A DNA stretch of 56,737 nucleotides from Eubacteriaceae bacterium (GCA_910574915.1 CAJTCR010000031.1:1-56737); one strand, 5' to 3'; numbered from the stretch's first letter, positions 1 to 8,616 are shown. Notes: generated by a model not told the origin, from the sequence alone. Numbers and translations: made by a program.

Positions 1-148
1 CTGTTTTTTTGATTCTATGATACAGAAAATATATTTTTTGTACGATTGACTCAAAAGGCATTCTTCTTTTTATCCCTATTCTTTAAAAATCTATAATTGA
101 ATAAATATAAATACTAAAAGCGAAATCTCTGTAGCGATATAAAAAGGC

Positions 149-177
149 TTTACACCTTCTGCATAATCTGCTATGAT
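149..177 (+). promoter_or_regulatory. Sigma-A-type promoter for the first small gene
   Basis: TTTACA at 149-154 and TATGAT at 172-177 are separated by exactly 17 bases, 48 bases upstream of the small gene start at 226. The AT-rich 1-148 stretch shows no convincing gene. Confidence 0.6.
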
Positions 178-225
178 GAAATTGTAGTTATCTGTATAGA
201 ATGAAAGAAAGACAGGTGATTGTGT

Positions 226-414
226 ATGCCAAGCGCAGCAGATATTATAAAAGATTATGTGATAGAATTTTCCAGGTTGCAGGATTGGATGATTCCAATA
301 AAAGAAACGAATCCTGAAACGTATGATTCAATGCATAAAAGATATATTGAATTAAAAGTTACGTTGTCAAGCTTGGGTGTAAATCTTGCAGAGATTGACA
401 GAATAAAAGCATAG
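226..414 (+). CDS. Small hypothetical protein (62 aa)
   Basis: I do not recognise the family. The ATG at 226 is chosen because AGGTG sits about 8 bases upstream; a TTG at 220 in the same frame is the alternative. The product is soluble-looking and probably all-helical, with an amphipathic start (MPSAADIIKDYVIEF) and many Ile, Leu and charged residues; it has no Cys and no membrane segment. It stands alone between its own promoter and a strong terminator, so it is a monocistronic unit. That packaging is the main argument that this is a real gene. Confidence 0.6.
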   Translation: MPSAADIIKDYVIEFSRLQDWMIPIKETNPETYDSMHKRYIELKVTLSSLGVNLAEIDRIKA

Positions 415-428
415 CAGCCACGATTTAG

Positions 429-468
429 AAAGTGCAAAGTCTTAGAAAGCAAGGCTTTGCACTTTTTT
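429..468 (+). terminator. Intrinsic terminator of the 62-aa gene
   Basis: AAAGTGCAAAG (429-439) pairs perfectly with CTTTGCACTTT (454-464) and is followed by more T residues. It lies directly after the small gene. Confidence 0.85.
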
Positions 469-486
469 AAATTCGAGGAATAACAG

Positions 487-515
487 TTGATTTCGCCATA
501 TATTTAGAGTACAAT
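487..515 (+). promoter_or_regulatory. Promoter for the repeat protein-lepA-hemW operon
   Basis: TTGATT (487-492) and TACAAT (510-515) with a 17-base spacer, 44 bases before the ATG at 560. No other promoter is obvious before hemW ends, so the three genes are probably one transcript. Confidence 0.55.
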
Positions 516-559
516 AAATTTGGACTTGTTGTAAAGCTTAAGAAAATAAGGAGAAAAAA

Positions 560-2998
560 ATGCTGGTCTTAAATGCGAATCAGGAACAGATAAAGGTCTT
601 TAACAGGCTGATTCAGGAAATGGATGTACAGGTCGTATGGAAGGGGCAGTTTGTCATTATGGGCGACCGCCTGATTCTGGAAGGGTTTATACGCTCCCTG
701 ATTTTTCACTTTGATATTCAGCAGACGGAAGTAAGGCTGACAGAGATGCTGGGTGATGAGGGGGAAGAACTAGAAATCTCTGATTACAGAGGGATCGAAG
801 ATCTGATTACGATGGCGGTATATGCCTTTGAAAAATGGGGAACGTTAAAAGGGGTACGTGTGGAGCAGGAGATCGAATCACTGCACCAGATCTTTGGAGA
901 TATTTTGCGTATTTATCAGATCGAAGTGGAGTTTACCAAAGACCGTATGCAGTTTTTAAAGGCGGGAATGCCGGTTACATACGAAGATGTCGTAGAGACA
1001 GTGCTTGCGTATGAAAAAGAAGCAAAGGAAAATCTGAATATCGAAGCACAGGAGCCGGTACTGCATCTGTCCGAAATACTTTTTGAAGATACGTCGTCCC
1101 AGGGGGCGGCAAGAGACCAGAAAGCGGTAGAGCAGCGGATCGAAAAATACCATTTAAGAATCGGCGTGCTTGACCGTTTGTCCGAGCTGCAAAGAAAGAC
1201 ACTGGCAAGAGATATCAGGAACGACAAGCTGTTAAACGATGCGGAAAAACAAGAGCTGTATTTTCCGATTGAGGATTATGAAAACCAGCTTGCGGCAATG
1301 AAGGAAGAGGAAGCTGCGGGGACGCAGGGCAGAAATGATGAGGCGGCAGCCGAACGGATCGAAAAGTACCACGCCAGAATCGGCGTGTTAGACCGTCTGT
1401 CAGAGCTACAGCGAAAAGATCTGCTGCGGGATATCAGAAATGACAGCCTGTTGAATGATACGGAAAAACAGGAGCTGTATTTTCCGATTGAGGATTATGA
1501 AAACCAGCTTGCAGCGGCTGGCGCGGGCGGCGGTAAAAAAATCGCGGAGGCGTCAGCTACAGAATCGCAGGCAAAGGCTGGTGCGGCGCCGGCTTTGGAT
1601 ACTGCGGCAAGGGACAATCAAGCCGTGCAGGATCGGATTGCAAAATACCATGCCAGGATCGGCGTGCTCGACCGCCTGTCTGATTTGCAGAAAAAGACGC
1701 TTGTACGGGATATTAAAAATGACAGCCTGCTGCTTGAAAAAGAAAAAGCGATGCTTATTTTTCCGATCCAGGACTATGAATATCAGTTGAAAATGCATGG
1801 GCTTGACTTGGCGATAAGCGACGATGCAAACCGCAGCTATGCGTTTATCCAAAAGGAAATAAGAAAAGTCCAGGAAGAAGAGCTGTTTGACAAGACTAAA
1901 AAGGATCTTTTGGAACGGCTGAACGACCTGCTTGTACAGTATGGTATTGAGGAAGTCAAAAACATTATGGAGCAGGTGCCAAAGCATGTGGAACGCAGCG
2001 AATACCAGGAGCTGATGGAAAAGCTTGCCCCATACGAAGGCATTGACCTTGGGCCTTACAAAGAAATGCTCAGGAAAATGCGTGAAACGCTGGAGATTAA
2101 GGAGATCAGCAATATGCTGATGCAGGCGGAAAAAAACGACCGCAAAGGCTATATGTCTCTTTTGCGCCGTATTGAAGAACAGGGCTTTGCCAGAGAAAAT
2201 GCGGCGCCTTATATCGAGCGTATTTTAGACTGGGTGAGTGAATTAGACGAGGAACGGCTGAAAAGCATGTTGACCAATGTCTCGTCAATGGATTTAGAAA
2301 CGGCGGCTTCGGTCTATGCAATGATTGAACAGGAGAGCTTTTTGCCCAACCTGCGTGAAAACGCGCTTGCTGTGATTGCCAGACGCTTAGAAGAGATCAG
2401 CATGGCGGAATGCGCAATGCTTGTACGCGTCTTTCAAAAAACAATGGAAAGCGTTATAAAGAAAAATCCAAGGCACTATTTTTATCCGGCGGAAAAAATA
2501 ATGAAAAAGACAGCCACGCCGGAAGAAACAAGGATGATCGACAGTGCGGCTGCCTCTTACGCGCAAAAGCGGGGACGGTTTGAGCATCCGGTTTTTATGG
2601 TCGATGTGTCCAAGGAATCTAATGGCAGGGACGGGATGCTTTTGACCGCAGAGCATTTGTTTTACAGTACGCGGATGAACGGATACCGGATACCAGTTAC
2701 GCAGATCCAGTCTGTGCGCGTGACGTCGGGCTTGTTAAAAAACCGGGCGCTTGTGGCAGAGGAACGAAACGGGGTCAAGCATAAGCTGCCGTACGCGGTG
2801 GGAGAAGAGGAGCTGCAGGCATGGGCAGAGCTGCTTGGCAAATTTGTCCGGTATCTGCAAAAGCGCAGAGCATCAGGCTCTCTAGCAGGCATTGCCATGC
2901 AGGACAGCGAGGCAGCCGTTTGCAGCCGGTGCGGGTGTGTCTTAAACGATCAGCAGACATGCCCAGAGTGTGGGAAAAGTTATGAAACGATGAGATAA
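560..2998 (+). CDS. Repeat protein with PH-like domain and C-terminal zinc ribbon (812 aa)
   Basis: A large, Glu/Lys-rich cytoplasmic protein with no signal peptide or membrane segment; I cannot name a family. Residues about 187-250, 262-325 and 352-410 are three copies of a unit of about 60 residues beginning RIEKYHxRIGVLDRLSxLQ and ending FPIEDYEnQL. The spacers between copies are Ala/Gly/Glu-rich and low-complexity. A long helical middle follows (about 430-660). Near residues 675-770 is a segment resembling a bacterial PH-like domain (LLTAEHLFYST, then YRIPVTQIQSVRV). The C-terminus is a CxxC...CxxC zinc ribbon (CSRCGCVLN, CPECG). The start has an AAGGAG-type site. The stop TAA directly abuts the lepA region, so the genes are co-transcribed. 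Tandem repeats, a PH-like fold and a zinc ribbon suggest a scaffold or lipid/ribosome-associated role, but that is inference. Confidence 0.8.
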   Translation: MLVLNANQEQIKVFNRLIQEMDVQVVWKGQFVIMGDRLILEGFIRSLIFHFDIQQTEVRLTEMLGDEGEELEISDYRGIEDLITMAVYAFEKWGTLKGVRVEQEIESLHQIFGDILRIYQIEVEFTKDRMQFLKAGMPVTYEDVVETVLAYEKEAKENLNIEAQEPVLHLSEILFEDTSSQGAARDQKAVEQRIEKYHLRIGVLDRLSELQRKTLARDIRNDKLLNDAEKQELYFPIEDYENQLAAMKEEEAAGTQGRNDEAAAERIEKYHARIGVLDRLSELQRKDLLRDIRNDSLLNDTEKQELYFPIEDYENQLAAAGAGGGKKIAEASATESQAKAGAAPALDTAARDNQAVQDRIAKYHARIGVLDRLSDLQKKTLVRDIKNDSLLLEKEKAMLIFPIQDYEYQLKMHGLDLAISDDANRSYAFIQKEIRKVQEEELFDKTKKDLLERLNDLLVQYGIEEVKNIMEQVPKHVERSEYQELMEKLAPYEGIDLGPYKEMLRKMRETLEIKEISNMLMQAEKNDRKGYMSLLRRIEEQGFARENAAPYIERILDWVSELDEERLKSMLTNVSSMDLETAASVYAMIEQESFLPNLRENALAVIARRLEEISMAECAMLVRVFQKTMESVIKKNPRHYFYPAEKIMKKTATPEETRMIDSAAASYAQKRGRFEHPVFMVDVSKESNGRDGMLLTAEHLFYSTRMNGYRIPVTQIQSVRVTSGLLKNRALVAEERNGVKHKLPYAVGEEELQAWAELLGKFVRYLQKRRASGSLAGIAMQDSEAAVCSRCGCVLNDQQTCPECGKSYETMR

Positions 2999-3010
2999 AT
3001 GGAGGAAATT

Positions 3011-4822
3011 ATGGCAGTCGACCAGAGCAAAATCAGAAATTTTTGTATCGTGGCGCATATCGATCATGGAAAATCAACACTGGCAGACCGGATTATCGAA
3101 AAGACCGGGCTGCTGACGCAGCGGGAGATGCAGGCGCAGGTGCTTGACAATATGGATCTGGAGCGGGAGCGCGGGATTACGATTAAGTCACAGGCAGTCC
3201 GCATTATATACAAGGCAGACGACGGAGAGGAATATATTTTTAACCTGATCGATACGCCGGGCCATGTGGATTTTACGTATGAGGTGTCCAGAAGCCTTGC
3301 GGCGTGCGACGGTGCCGTATTAGTCGTGGACGCGGCGCAGGGTATTGAAGCGCAGACGCTTGCAAATGTATATCTGGCGTTAGACCATGACCTGGAAGTA
3401 TTTCCGGTCATCAATAAAATAGACTTACCGAGTGCGGAACCGGAACGTGTCAAGGAGGAAATCGAGGACATTATCGGGCTGGATGCTTCAGATGCGCCTT
3501 TGATTTCCGCAAAAACCGGGATCAATATCGAGCAGGTATTAGAAGCGATTGTCGAAAAAATCCCTGCTCCGGTAGGAAACGCGGACGCGCCGTTACAGGC
3601 GCTGATCTTTGACTCCAAGTATGATTCTTATAAAGGCGTGATTGTATTTTGCCGGATTAAGGAAGGAATGGTAAAGCCGGGGACAAAAATTAAAATGATG
3701 GCAACGGGCGCGCAGGCGGAGGTCGTAGAGGTCGGTTACTTTGGCGCAGGGCAGTTTGTGCCATGTGAGGAATTATGCGCCGGCATGGTCGGCTATCTGA
3801 CGGCGAGCTTAAAAAACGTCAAGGATACCCGTGTCGGCGATACGATTACAAATGCCGACTTTCCATGCGCACAGCCGCTGCCGGGCTATAAAAAGGTCAA
3901 TCCGATGGTATACTGTGGGCTGTATCCTGCCGACAGTACAAAATACCCGGATCTACGGGATGCGTTGGAAAAGCTTCAGTTAAATGATGCCGCTTTGCAG
4001 TTTGAGGCAGAGACTTCCGTTGCGCTAGGCTTTGGATTCCGCTGCGGATTTTTGGGCCTGCTGCATTTGGAAATTATACAGGAACGCTTAGAGAGAGAAT
4101 TTCATCTGGATTTAGTAACGACGGCGCCGGGCGTTGTTTACCGGGTTTATAAGACAGACGGCACGATGCTTGAGCTGACGAACCCGTCGAACCTGCCGGA
4201 GCCTGCGGAGATCGACTATATGGAGGAGCCTGTCGTGGATGCGGAGATTATGGTATCCAGCGAGTATATCGGTCAGATTATGGACCTGTGCCAGCAGCGC
4301 AGAGGAATCTATATCAGTATGGAATACCTAGAAGAAACCAGGGCGCGCTTAAAATATACGATACCGCTGAACGAGATTATTTACGATTTTTTCGACGCCT
4401 TAAAATCACGATCACGCGGATACGCCTCGTTTGACTACGAGATGAAAGGATACCAAAAGTCCGATCTGGTCAAGCTGGATATCCTGATTAACAAAGAAGA
4501 AGTCGATGCCTTGTCCTTTATCGTATTTTCAGGGACGGCGTATGAGCGCGGGCGCAGGATGTGCGAGCGCTTAAAAGAAGAGATTCCAAGGCACCTGTTT
4601 GAAATCCCGATCCAGGCAGCCGTCGGCAGCCGTGTCATTGCCAGGGAAACCGTGCGCGCGATGCGCAAGGACGTGCTTGCAAAATGCTACGGCGGTGATA
4701 TAACCCGAAAGAAAAAGCTGCTGGAAAAGCAGAAGGAAGGCAAAAAGCGGATGCGTCAGATCGGCAGCGTAGAGATCCCGCAGGAAGCGTTTATGAGTGT
4801 GCTGAAGCTGGATGAGGACTGA
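3011..4822 (+). CDS. lepA: Elongation factor 4 (LepA), ribosome back-translocating GTPase
   Basis: Translational GTPase that acts on the ribosome. The N-terminal G domain shows the P-loop AHIDHGKST, the switch [10 protein letters not shown] and the specificity motif NKIDLP. The later [13 protein letters not shown] stretch and the C-terminal Lys-rich tail ([19 protein letters not shown]) are typical of LepA rather than EF-G. At 603 aa the length matches the family. The start at 3011 ([11 protein letters not shown]) is preferred over an in-frame ATG at 2999, because GGAGG at 3001-3005 lies at the right distance for 3011 and family members begin this way. The downstream gene hemW starts 9 bases after the stop. 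A lepA-hemW pair is common in Firmicutes. Confidence 0.97.
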   Translation: MAVDQSKIRNFCIVAHIDHGKSTLADRIIEKTGLLTQREMQAQVLDNMDLERERGITIKSQAVRIIYKADDGEEYIFNLIDTPGHVDFTYEVSRSLAACDGAVLVVDAAQGIEAQTLANVYLALDHDLEVFPVINKIDLPSAEPERVKEEIEDIIGLDASDAPLISAKTGINIEQVLEAIVEKIPAPVGNADAPLQALIFDSKYDSYKGVIVFCRIKEGMVKPGTKIKMMATGAQAEVVEVGYFGAGQFVPCEELCAGMVGYLTASLKNVKDTRVGDTITNADFPCAQPLPGYKKVNPMVYCGLYPADSTKYPDLRDALEKLQLNDAALQFEAETSVALGFGFRCGFLGLLHLEIIQERLEREFHLDLVTTAPGVVYRVYKTDGTMLELTNPSNLPEPAEIDYMEEPVVDAEIMVSSEYIGQIMDLCQQRRGIYISMEYLEETRARLKYTIPLNEIIYDFFDALKSRSRGYASFDYEMKGYQKSDLVKLDILINKEEVDALSFIVFSGTAYERGRRMCERLKEEIPRHLFEIPIQAAVGSRVIARETVRAMRKDVLAKCYGGDITRKKKLLEKQKEGKKRMRQIGSVEIPQEAFMSVLKLDED

Positions 4823-4831
4823 TCGGCGGTT

Positions 4832-6025
4832 ATGAGTAGTTTTCATAGAGGAATGGGAATCTATCTTCATATTCCATTTTGTGTGAAAAAGTGCGGATAC
4901 TGTGATTTTTTGTCTGTAGCGGCAACGGCTATGACGTGCCAGGCCTATATAGAACAGCTTATAAAAGAAATCCGGGCAGCCGCGGAAACATACGGCAATA
5001 TTCCCATTGCTACTGTATTTATCGGCGGCGGAACGCCGTCCGTCCTTTTGCCGCAGCAGATGCAGGCTCTGTTTTTGCAGTTAAGGGACAGCTTTTTCAT
5101 TTTGCCGGATGCAGAAATTACCGTGGAATGCAATCCGGGAACTTTGGATGCGGAAAAATTGCAGGCATACAGGCAGTCTGGTGTCAACCGCTTAAGCATC
5201 GGCTTGCAGTCCGCGGACGAAAAGGAGCTGCGGCTCCTTGGGCGGGTGCATACGTTTGAACAGTTTGCATCGAATTATAAGCTGGCACGCAGCCTTGGAT
5301 TTGAAAATATAAATGTAGATATTATATCTGCAATTCCTGGTCAGAAAATCAGCACTTACGAGCAGACGCTGAGAAAAGTGCTGGCACTTGCGCCGGAGCA
5401 TATTTCTGCATACAGCCTGATATTGGAAGAAGGAACACCGTTTTTTGACCGCTACAGGCAGGCGGAGCTGCTTAGGGAAAAGGGGAAGCCGCAAAGCCTG
5501 CTCCCATCAGAAGACGAAGAGCGGACAATGTATGCACGTACAAAAGAACTACTAAAAGCCGCAGGATATCACAGATATGAAATCTCGAATTATGCGTTGG
5601 ACGGTTACGAATGCCGGCATAATACCAGCTATTGGACAAGAAATGATTATCTGGGGCTGGGGCTTGGCGCAGCATCTTTGATAAAAAATGTACGGTTTTC
5701 AAATACAAGGGATTTGGAAACGTATTTAAGTCTGGATTTTGCATGTCAGGGTGCAGGTGCGGCAGTGGATCATGATTGTAAAGAAACGTTAAGCAAACAG
5801 GCACAGATGGAAGAATTTCTGTTTCTGGGGCTTCGTATGATGCGCGGCGTGTCGGCAGAAAATTTTTACAGGCAGTTTTCGCAAAAGATGGAAGATGTTT
5901 ATGGCGAAGTGCTTGAGCGACAGTTAAAGCAAGGTTTGATTTTAAAAACAGCGGATGGTTATTGCCTGTCGGAGTTGGGGATAGATGTCAGCAATATGGT
6001 GATGGCGGAGTATTTGCTGGGATGA
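4832..6025 (+). CDS. hemW: HemW-like radical SAM protein (heme chaperone family)
   Basis: Member of the oxygen-independent coproporphyrinogen oxidase-like family, now usually called HemW, which binds heme and a 4Fe-4S cluster. The radical SAM motif CVKKCGYC (CxxxCxxC) is near residue 17, preceded by the family signature YLHIPFC. FIGGGTPS, the typical second motif, is at about residue 64, followed by ECNPGTL and RLSIGLQS. The 397-aa length fits HemW. The start is uncertain: ATG 4832 has only a weak upstream site, while ATG 4853 (MGIYLHIPFC) has AGAGGA almost touching it. The family is often misannotated as HemN; the gene context after lepA favours HemW. Confidence 0.9.
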   Translation: MSSFHRGMGIYLHIPFCVKKCGYCDFLSVAATAMTCQAYIEQLIKEIRAAAETYGNIPIATVFIGGGTPSVLLPQQMQALFLQLRDSFFILPDAEITVECNPGTLDAEKLQAYRQSGVNRLSIGLQSADEKELRLLGRVHTFEQFASNYKLARSLGFENINVDIISAIPGQKISTYEQTLRKVLALAPEHISAYSLILEEGTPFFDRYRQAELLREKGKPQSLLPSEDEERTMYARTKELLKAAGYHRYEISNYALDGYECRHNTSYWTRNDYLGLGLGAASLIKNVRFSNTRDLETYLSLDFACQGAGAAVDHDCKETLSKQAQMEEFLFLGLRMMRGVSAENFYRQFSQKMEDVYGEVLERQLKQGLILKTADGYCLSELGIDVSNMVMAEYLLG

Positions 6026-6103
6026 GCAAGATGCCTGGGCATGAAGGATTCCTCCAAAAAAGTTAAGTTCTTATAACGAAATGCGAGAAATCCCCAAAGC
6101 CTA

Positions 6104-6132
6104 TTTACATCACAAGCCAGCTATGATATATT
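6104..6132 (+). promoter_or_regulatory. Promoter of the candidate antitoxin RNA
   Basis: TTTACA (6104-6109), a 17-base spacer and TATATT (6127-6132) point to transcription starting near 6139-6140, just before a short non-coding stretch that ends in a strong hairpin. Confidence 0.6.
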
Positions 6133-6138
6133 ATAAAA

Positions 6139-6222
6139 AAGGTGCTACCGATAGACGGTTAGCCCGTTAAATTATTTGGCAAAATAACCGCCAGCTTTCT
6201 CAGGGTCTGGGCGGTTATTTTT
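6139..6222 (+). ncRNA. Candidate antisense RNA antitoxin of a type I TA locus
   Basis: A transcript of about 84 nt is predicted from the promoter at 6104-6132 to the terminator at 6181-6222. It runs convergently toward the small hydrophobic peptide gene on the minus strand and overlaps its 3' end. It carries TTAGCCC (6159-6165), which can pair over 7 positions (one wobble) with GGGCTGA around the peptide's ribosome site. The related TCAGCCC copy lies at 6319-6325 on the same strand. This mirrors the direct-repeat layout of the Enterococcus par/Fst locus. The RNA itself is inferred from sequence only. Confidence 0.5.
6181..6222. terminator. Bidirectional terminator shared by toxin and antitoxin transcripts
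   Basis: AAAATAACCGCC (6181-6192) pairs with GGCGGTTATTTT (6209-6220). The A/T flanks give U-tracts on both strands, so it can end both the plus-strand RNA and the minus-strand peptide mRNA. Confidence 0.75.
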
Positions 6223-6313
6223 GTGTCTTATTATTATCTTTACCAATAGAATATCCTATACCGAAGCAAGTCAAGCCAAAACTTAACACTGCAATAAAAT
6301 CTAAAATACCCAT
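6215..6313 (-). CDS. Small hydrophobic peptide, holin-like/Fst-like type I toxin candidate (32 aa)
   Basis: The peptide MGILDFIAVLSFGL continues TCFGIGYSIG and ends KDNNKTQK. It has one membrane-spanning segment (about residues 4-24) followed by a short charged tail, which is the layout of type I toxins and putative holin-like toxins. A near-perfect ribosome site AAGGAGGG (6323-6330) lies 9 bases upstream of the ATG. The gene overlaps the shared terminator and is opposed by a predicted short RNA. The leader can hide the ribosome site (separate entry). No toxicity can be read from sequence, and the family call is from layout and composition. Confidence 0.6.
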   Translation of the reverse strand: MGILDFIAVLSFGLTCFGIGYSIGKDNNKTQK

Positions 6314-6410
6314 ATGGCTCAGCCCTCCTTTCCAAGATTCCCAAACGGGTTTCTATGTAAACAGAGGGTCACAGTCCCTCCGAAGAGGGCTAACCGCCTA
6401 CCATCCTGGC
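6314..6410 (-). promoter_or_regulatory. Structured leader of the toxin mRNA
   Basis: On the minus strand, TTAGCCCTC (complement of 6385-6393) is complementary to GAGGGCT of the ribosome site region, giving a 7-bp helix that would sequester it. The same CCCTC can instead close a TTCG tetraloop hairpin with the adjacent GAGGG, so two exclusive folds exist. Control of translation by leader folding is typical of type I toxin mRNAs. Confidence 0.5.
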
Positions 6411-6417
6411 AATACCT

Positions 6418-6447
6418 AAAAACAGCCTATTTGGCTCGGCTGTTTTT
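6418..6447. terminator. Terminator downstream of the TetR/membrane-protein unit
   Basis: AAAAACAGCC (6418-6427) and GGCTGTTTTT (6438-6447) form a 10-bp perfect hairpin with a T-tract on either strand. It most likely ends the minus-strand membrane-protein transcript before the toxin locus. Confidence 0.7.
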
Positions 6448-6485
6448 GCTATTTGTTTGGTTCAGCCTTTCTTTTGGACAATAAC

Positions 6486-7010
6486 CTAATTATTGTATGA
6501 TAAACAAAAGTGTACTATACATCCCGATAGCAATGCTACTATTAACCCCAAAACAATTCCAATACAAGCACCTCTCACATGGAACATATAATCTTTATAT
6601 TCTTTTTCCATATCTTCTGTGCCAGATATTCTCAACTTCTTACTATGACAGAAAATCCCCCAATCTAAAACAATCAAATCATAGATATTCACAATGAAAA
6701 ATATGATAAATACATGAATAAAGGTTGTGTTAAAACTCTTACATCCAGATAAATAGGCAACGCTGGATAAAACAATGACAAAAAATATTAATCCCAATAT
6801 TTTTTTACCTATATGAACTTTTTCTCTTTGCTTAATCATTCCTTTGTATTGTGGCAATTCTTCCACTCTTTGTCTAATCTTAGGCGGATAAGACATAATC
6901 ATATTGATAGGGTCTTTATATTGTGCTGGTAGAATTGCTAATGTAAAAAGCAAACAGCACACCGCACACTGAATAAATAAAATCATTTCATTAACCTCAC
7001 ACATACTCAT
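6486..7010 (-). CDS. Multi-spanning membrane protein paired with a TetR regulator
   Basis: An integral membrane protein of about 174 aa with four hydrophobic segments: near the N-terminus (ILFIQCAVCCLLFTLAIL), in the middle (ILGLIFFVIVLSSVAYL and HVFIIFFIVNIYDLIVLDWG), and near the C-terminus (GIVLGLIVALLSGCIVHF). Between the first two lies a cytoplasmic-looking loop with YPPKIRQRVEELPQY. I know of similar proteins beside TetR genes in Firmicutes but no established function. Its ATG overlaps the TetR stop codon by 4 bases (ATGA), so translation is coupled. A GGGAGGGA site is only 2 bases from this ATG; the in-frame ATG 6 bases later may be the true start. The locus is AT-rich relative to the flanking housekeeping genes. 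Confidence 0.75.
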   Translation of the reverse strand: MSMCEVNEMILFIQCAVCCLLFTLAILPAQYKDPINMIMSYPPKIRQRVEELPQYKGMIKQREKVHIGKKILGLIFFVIVLSSVAYLSGCKSFNTTFIHVFIIFFIVNIYDLIVLDWGIFCHSKKLRISGTEDMEKEYKDYMFHVRGACIGIVLGLIVALLSGCIVHFCLSYNN

Positions 7011-7597
7011 TCCCTCCCAAATAAATAATCTAAAAGTGAATCTTTCAAAATATTCATGTTCTCAGCTATCGCATCTTCGTGTAGAAAATTGCGGTTCTCT
7101 ACTGTTATTGCCATTATTTTTATCATATTGGCTACAACATGGGAATGAATGTCACTCCGAATATCTTTCATATTTTGAAAAAGTAAATCTACAATTTTTT
7201 CTTCTTTAGGTAGGTCTAAAATGTACTCTGGTGGAAGTTTTTTTGAAAGCCATATTTCATCTTCCATTGACAAGGAACTTATAATGTTATTTTGTCCTAA
7301 CAAAGAAAAATGAGAAAGAAGTTCATTTATTGCTTGACGGTTTAACGCTCCATATTTCTCTACTGTTTCATTTATTTTTTTAAAAACAACTTCTTTGCTA
7401 AACATAATTGTTTCATACACAAACAGCTCTTTTGAAGCAAAAAAATGATAAAAAGTTCCTTTGCCTATTTGCACACGTTGAGTCACTTCATCAATAGTCC
7501 ATTTCCGTACACCTTTTTCACATATCAGTTCAATTCCGGCTTTCAGTAATTCAGTATGTATTTGTTGTCTTTGTTTCAATGGAAAAACTGGCGACAT
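7007..7597 (-). CDS. TetR/AcrR family transcriptional regulator
   Basis: A 196-aa protein. The N-terminal helix-turn-helix (residues about 10-57) shows the usual TetR pattern: GIELICEKGVRKWTIDEV, then GKGTFYHFFASKELFVYE. The remaining, mostly helical part is the ligand/dimer domain and has no recognisable ligand signature. The start has a perfect AAGGAGGT site. The gene is the first of a two-gene minus-strand operon with the overlapping membrane protein. A long inverted repeat spans its promoter -10 region (separate entry), so the protein most likely represses its own operon. Confidence 0.92.
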   Translation of the reverse strand: MSPVFPLKQRQQIHTELLKAGIELICEKGVRKWTIDEVTQRVQIGKGTFYHFFASKELFVYETIMFSKEVVFKKINETVEKYGALNRQAINELLSHFSLLGQNNIISSLSMEDEIWLSKKLPPEYILDLPKEEKIVDLLFQNMKDIRSDIHSHVVANMIKIMAITVENRNFLHEDAIAENMNILKDSLLDYLFGRE

Positions 7598-7607
7598 ATA
7601 TACCTCC

Positions 7608-7675
7608 TTTTCTATGTGACCAAAAACTTAAAATCTGGTCACATAGAAAATACCACTATTTTCGATGAAAATCAA
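7608..7675 (-). promoter_or_regulatory. Promoter and 14-bp-arm operator of the TetR operon
   Basis: The arms TTTTCTATGTGACC (7608-7621) and GGTCACATAGAAAA (7637-7650) are perfect inverted copies with a 15-bp spacer. On the minus strand, TTGATT (complement of 7670-7675), a 17-bp spacer and TATTTT (complement of 7647-7652) form the promoter. One operator arm covers the -10 box and the other reaches the ribosome site. Confidence 0.7.
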
Positions 7676-7719
7676 GTGGCTATTCGCAATCACACATAAT
7701 TGTAATTTTGAAATTATCT

Positions 7720-7812
7720 TATGGAATTGTGGGTAACTCTGTTTGCAAGAAGTGGGAAATCTGCACTTTAGCTTTTCTATATGCTGTGAATAGAGTTATC
7801 CATAATTCCATA
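7720..7812. repeat. Imperfect inverted repeat with 21-bp arms
   Basis: TATGGAATTGTGGGTAACTC and its final T (7720-7740) match the reverse complement of 7792-7812 at 19 of 21 positions, enclosing 51 bp. There is no U-tract, so it is not an obvious terminator; it may be the end pair of a decayed mobile element. Confidence 0.5.
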
Positions 7813-8174
7813 GCCTATTATGCACATCTTCACAATGCCAGTCTTTTGGTCTTTGGTTTGGAATAGTGTGGTGCTGGCGGTCTATCTCTTGTGTTCGGTT
7901 GCTTGCTTCTTTACCGTACATGAGCATTATCTTGGGATAAGAACTATGCGGTATCGCATAACAAGCACTACGGCATCAGGTGTTCGCCTAGAAAGTAGTT
8001 TTCCGAGTTGTTATTCAAGAGTTGAACAATGCTTGCCGGAACTAAAAATATGAGAGCGATTCGAAAAATGGTTGGGATTTAAAATACCTTGTATTGTTTT
8101 TGAATAGTACAGCATTGCAGGAATAACGGTGAATACAGCACCCGCTATTTCTGCCCGTATGTAGTACTAGTACT
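7813..8174. other. Gene-poor stretch between repeats
   Basis: I see no supportable gene. An open frame beginning at 7820 has a hydrophobic start (FWSLVWNSVVLAVYLL) but no ribosome site and a nondescript second half. A relic of a mobile element is possible. Confidence 0.4.
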
Positions 8175-8507
8175 ACAGCGAACAAGTTTGAGTTACTTTG
8201 GTAAACTTTTACAAGAAGGGACGCCAGGAGAGAGGATGGGTACACTCTGGCGGCGTCCGTTCCAGAATGTTAAGAATTGCTAGGTATCCTGCTGCTACGT
8301 TGTGGCTGTGTCCGGTCGCGCCACCTTGTCCGCTTCCGGCTGCCCGCCGAAAGCTATCGGTGCCGCTGGCTGCGCCCCTAGTTGTTTTGCAGAATACCAA
8401 GCAATTCTAACCATTCTTCCAAAGCCACCGCCAGAGTGTACCCATCCTCTCTTCCGGCTGTTCTTCGCAAGTGCTGCCAAACGAGCCCGCTATGGTTTGT
8501 TCGCTGT
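8175..8507 (-). mobile_element. 333-bp palindromic MITE-like element, copy 1
   Basis: The element is bounded by perfect 11-bp terminal inverted repeats ACAGCGAACAA and TTGTTCGCTGT, with ACTAG just outside both ends (8166-8170 and 8508-8512). Its body folds into a very long nested hairpin: GGGTACACTCTGGCGG is answered by CCGCCAGAGTGTACCC, GAATTGCTAGGTAT by ATACCAAGCAATTC, and a central GCTTCCGGC/GCCGAAAGC stem closes the tip. It encodes no protein. Orientation is opposite to copies at 12443 and 42772. The size is exactly that of the 12443 copy. Confidence 0.75.
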
Positions 8508-8616
8508 ACTAGAGTGAATTTATTTGATTTGCGTTTTCCAAGGAACTATTTTGTACAGGTTCTCCATGTAAAACAACCTAGAATCTGTTCTATCATATGT
8601 TTGATTTTGTTCATGG
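8508..8616. other. Spacer between two palindromic elements
   Basis: About 110 bp of AT-rich sequence with no gene, hairpin or promoter that I can support. Confidence 0.4.

Noticed and set aside
3064..3618. Minus-strand open frame of 184 codons inside lepA
   Set aside because: Shadow of a highly conserved coding region, Ser-rich composition, no start signals.
7820..8053. Open frame of 77 codons with a hydrophobic start
   Set aside because: No ribosome site, no promoter, and a nondescript second half; it lies in a gene-poor repeat region.
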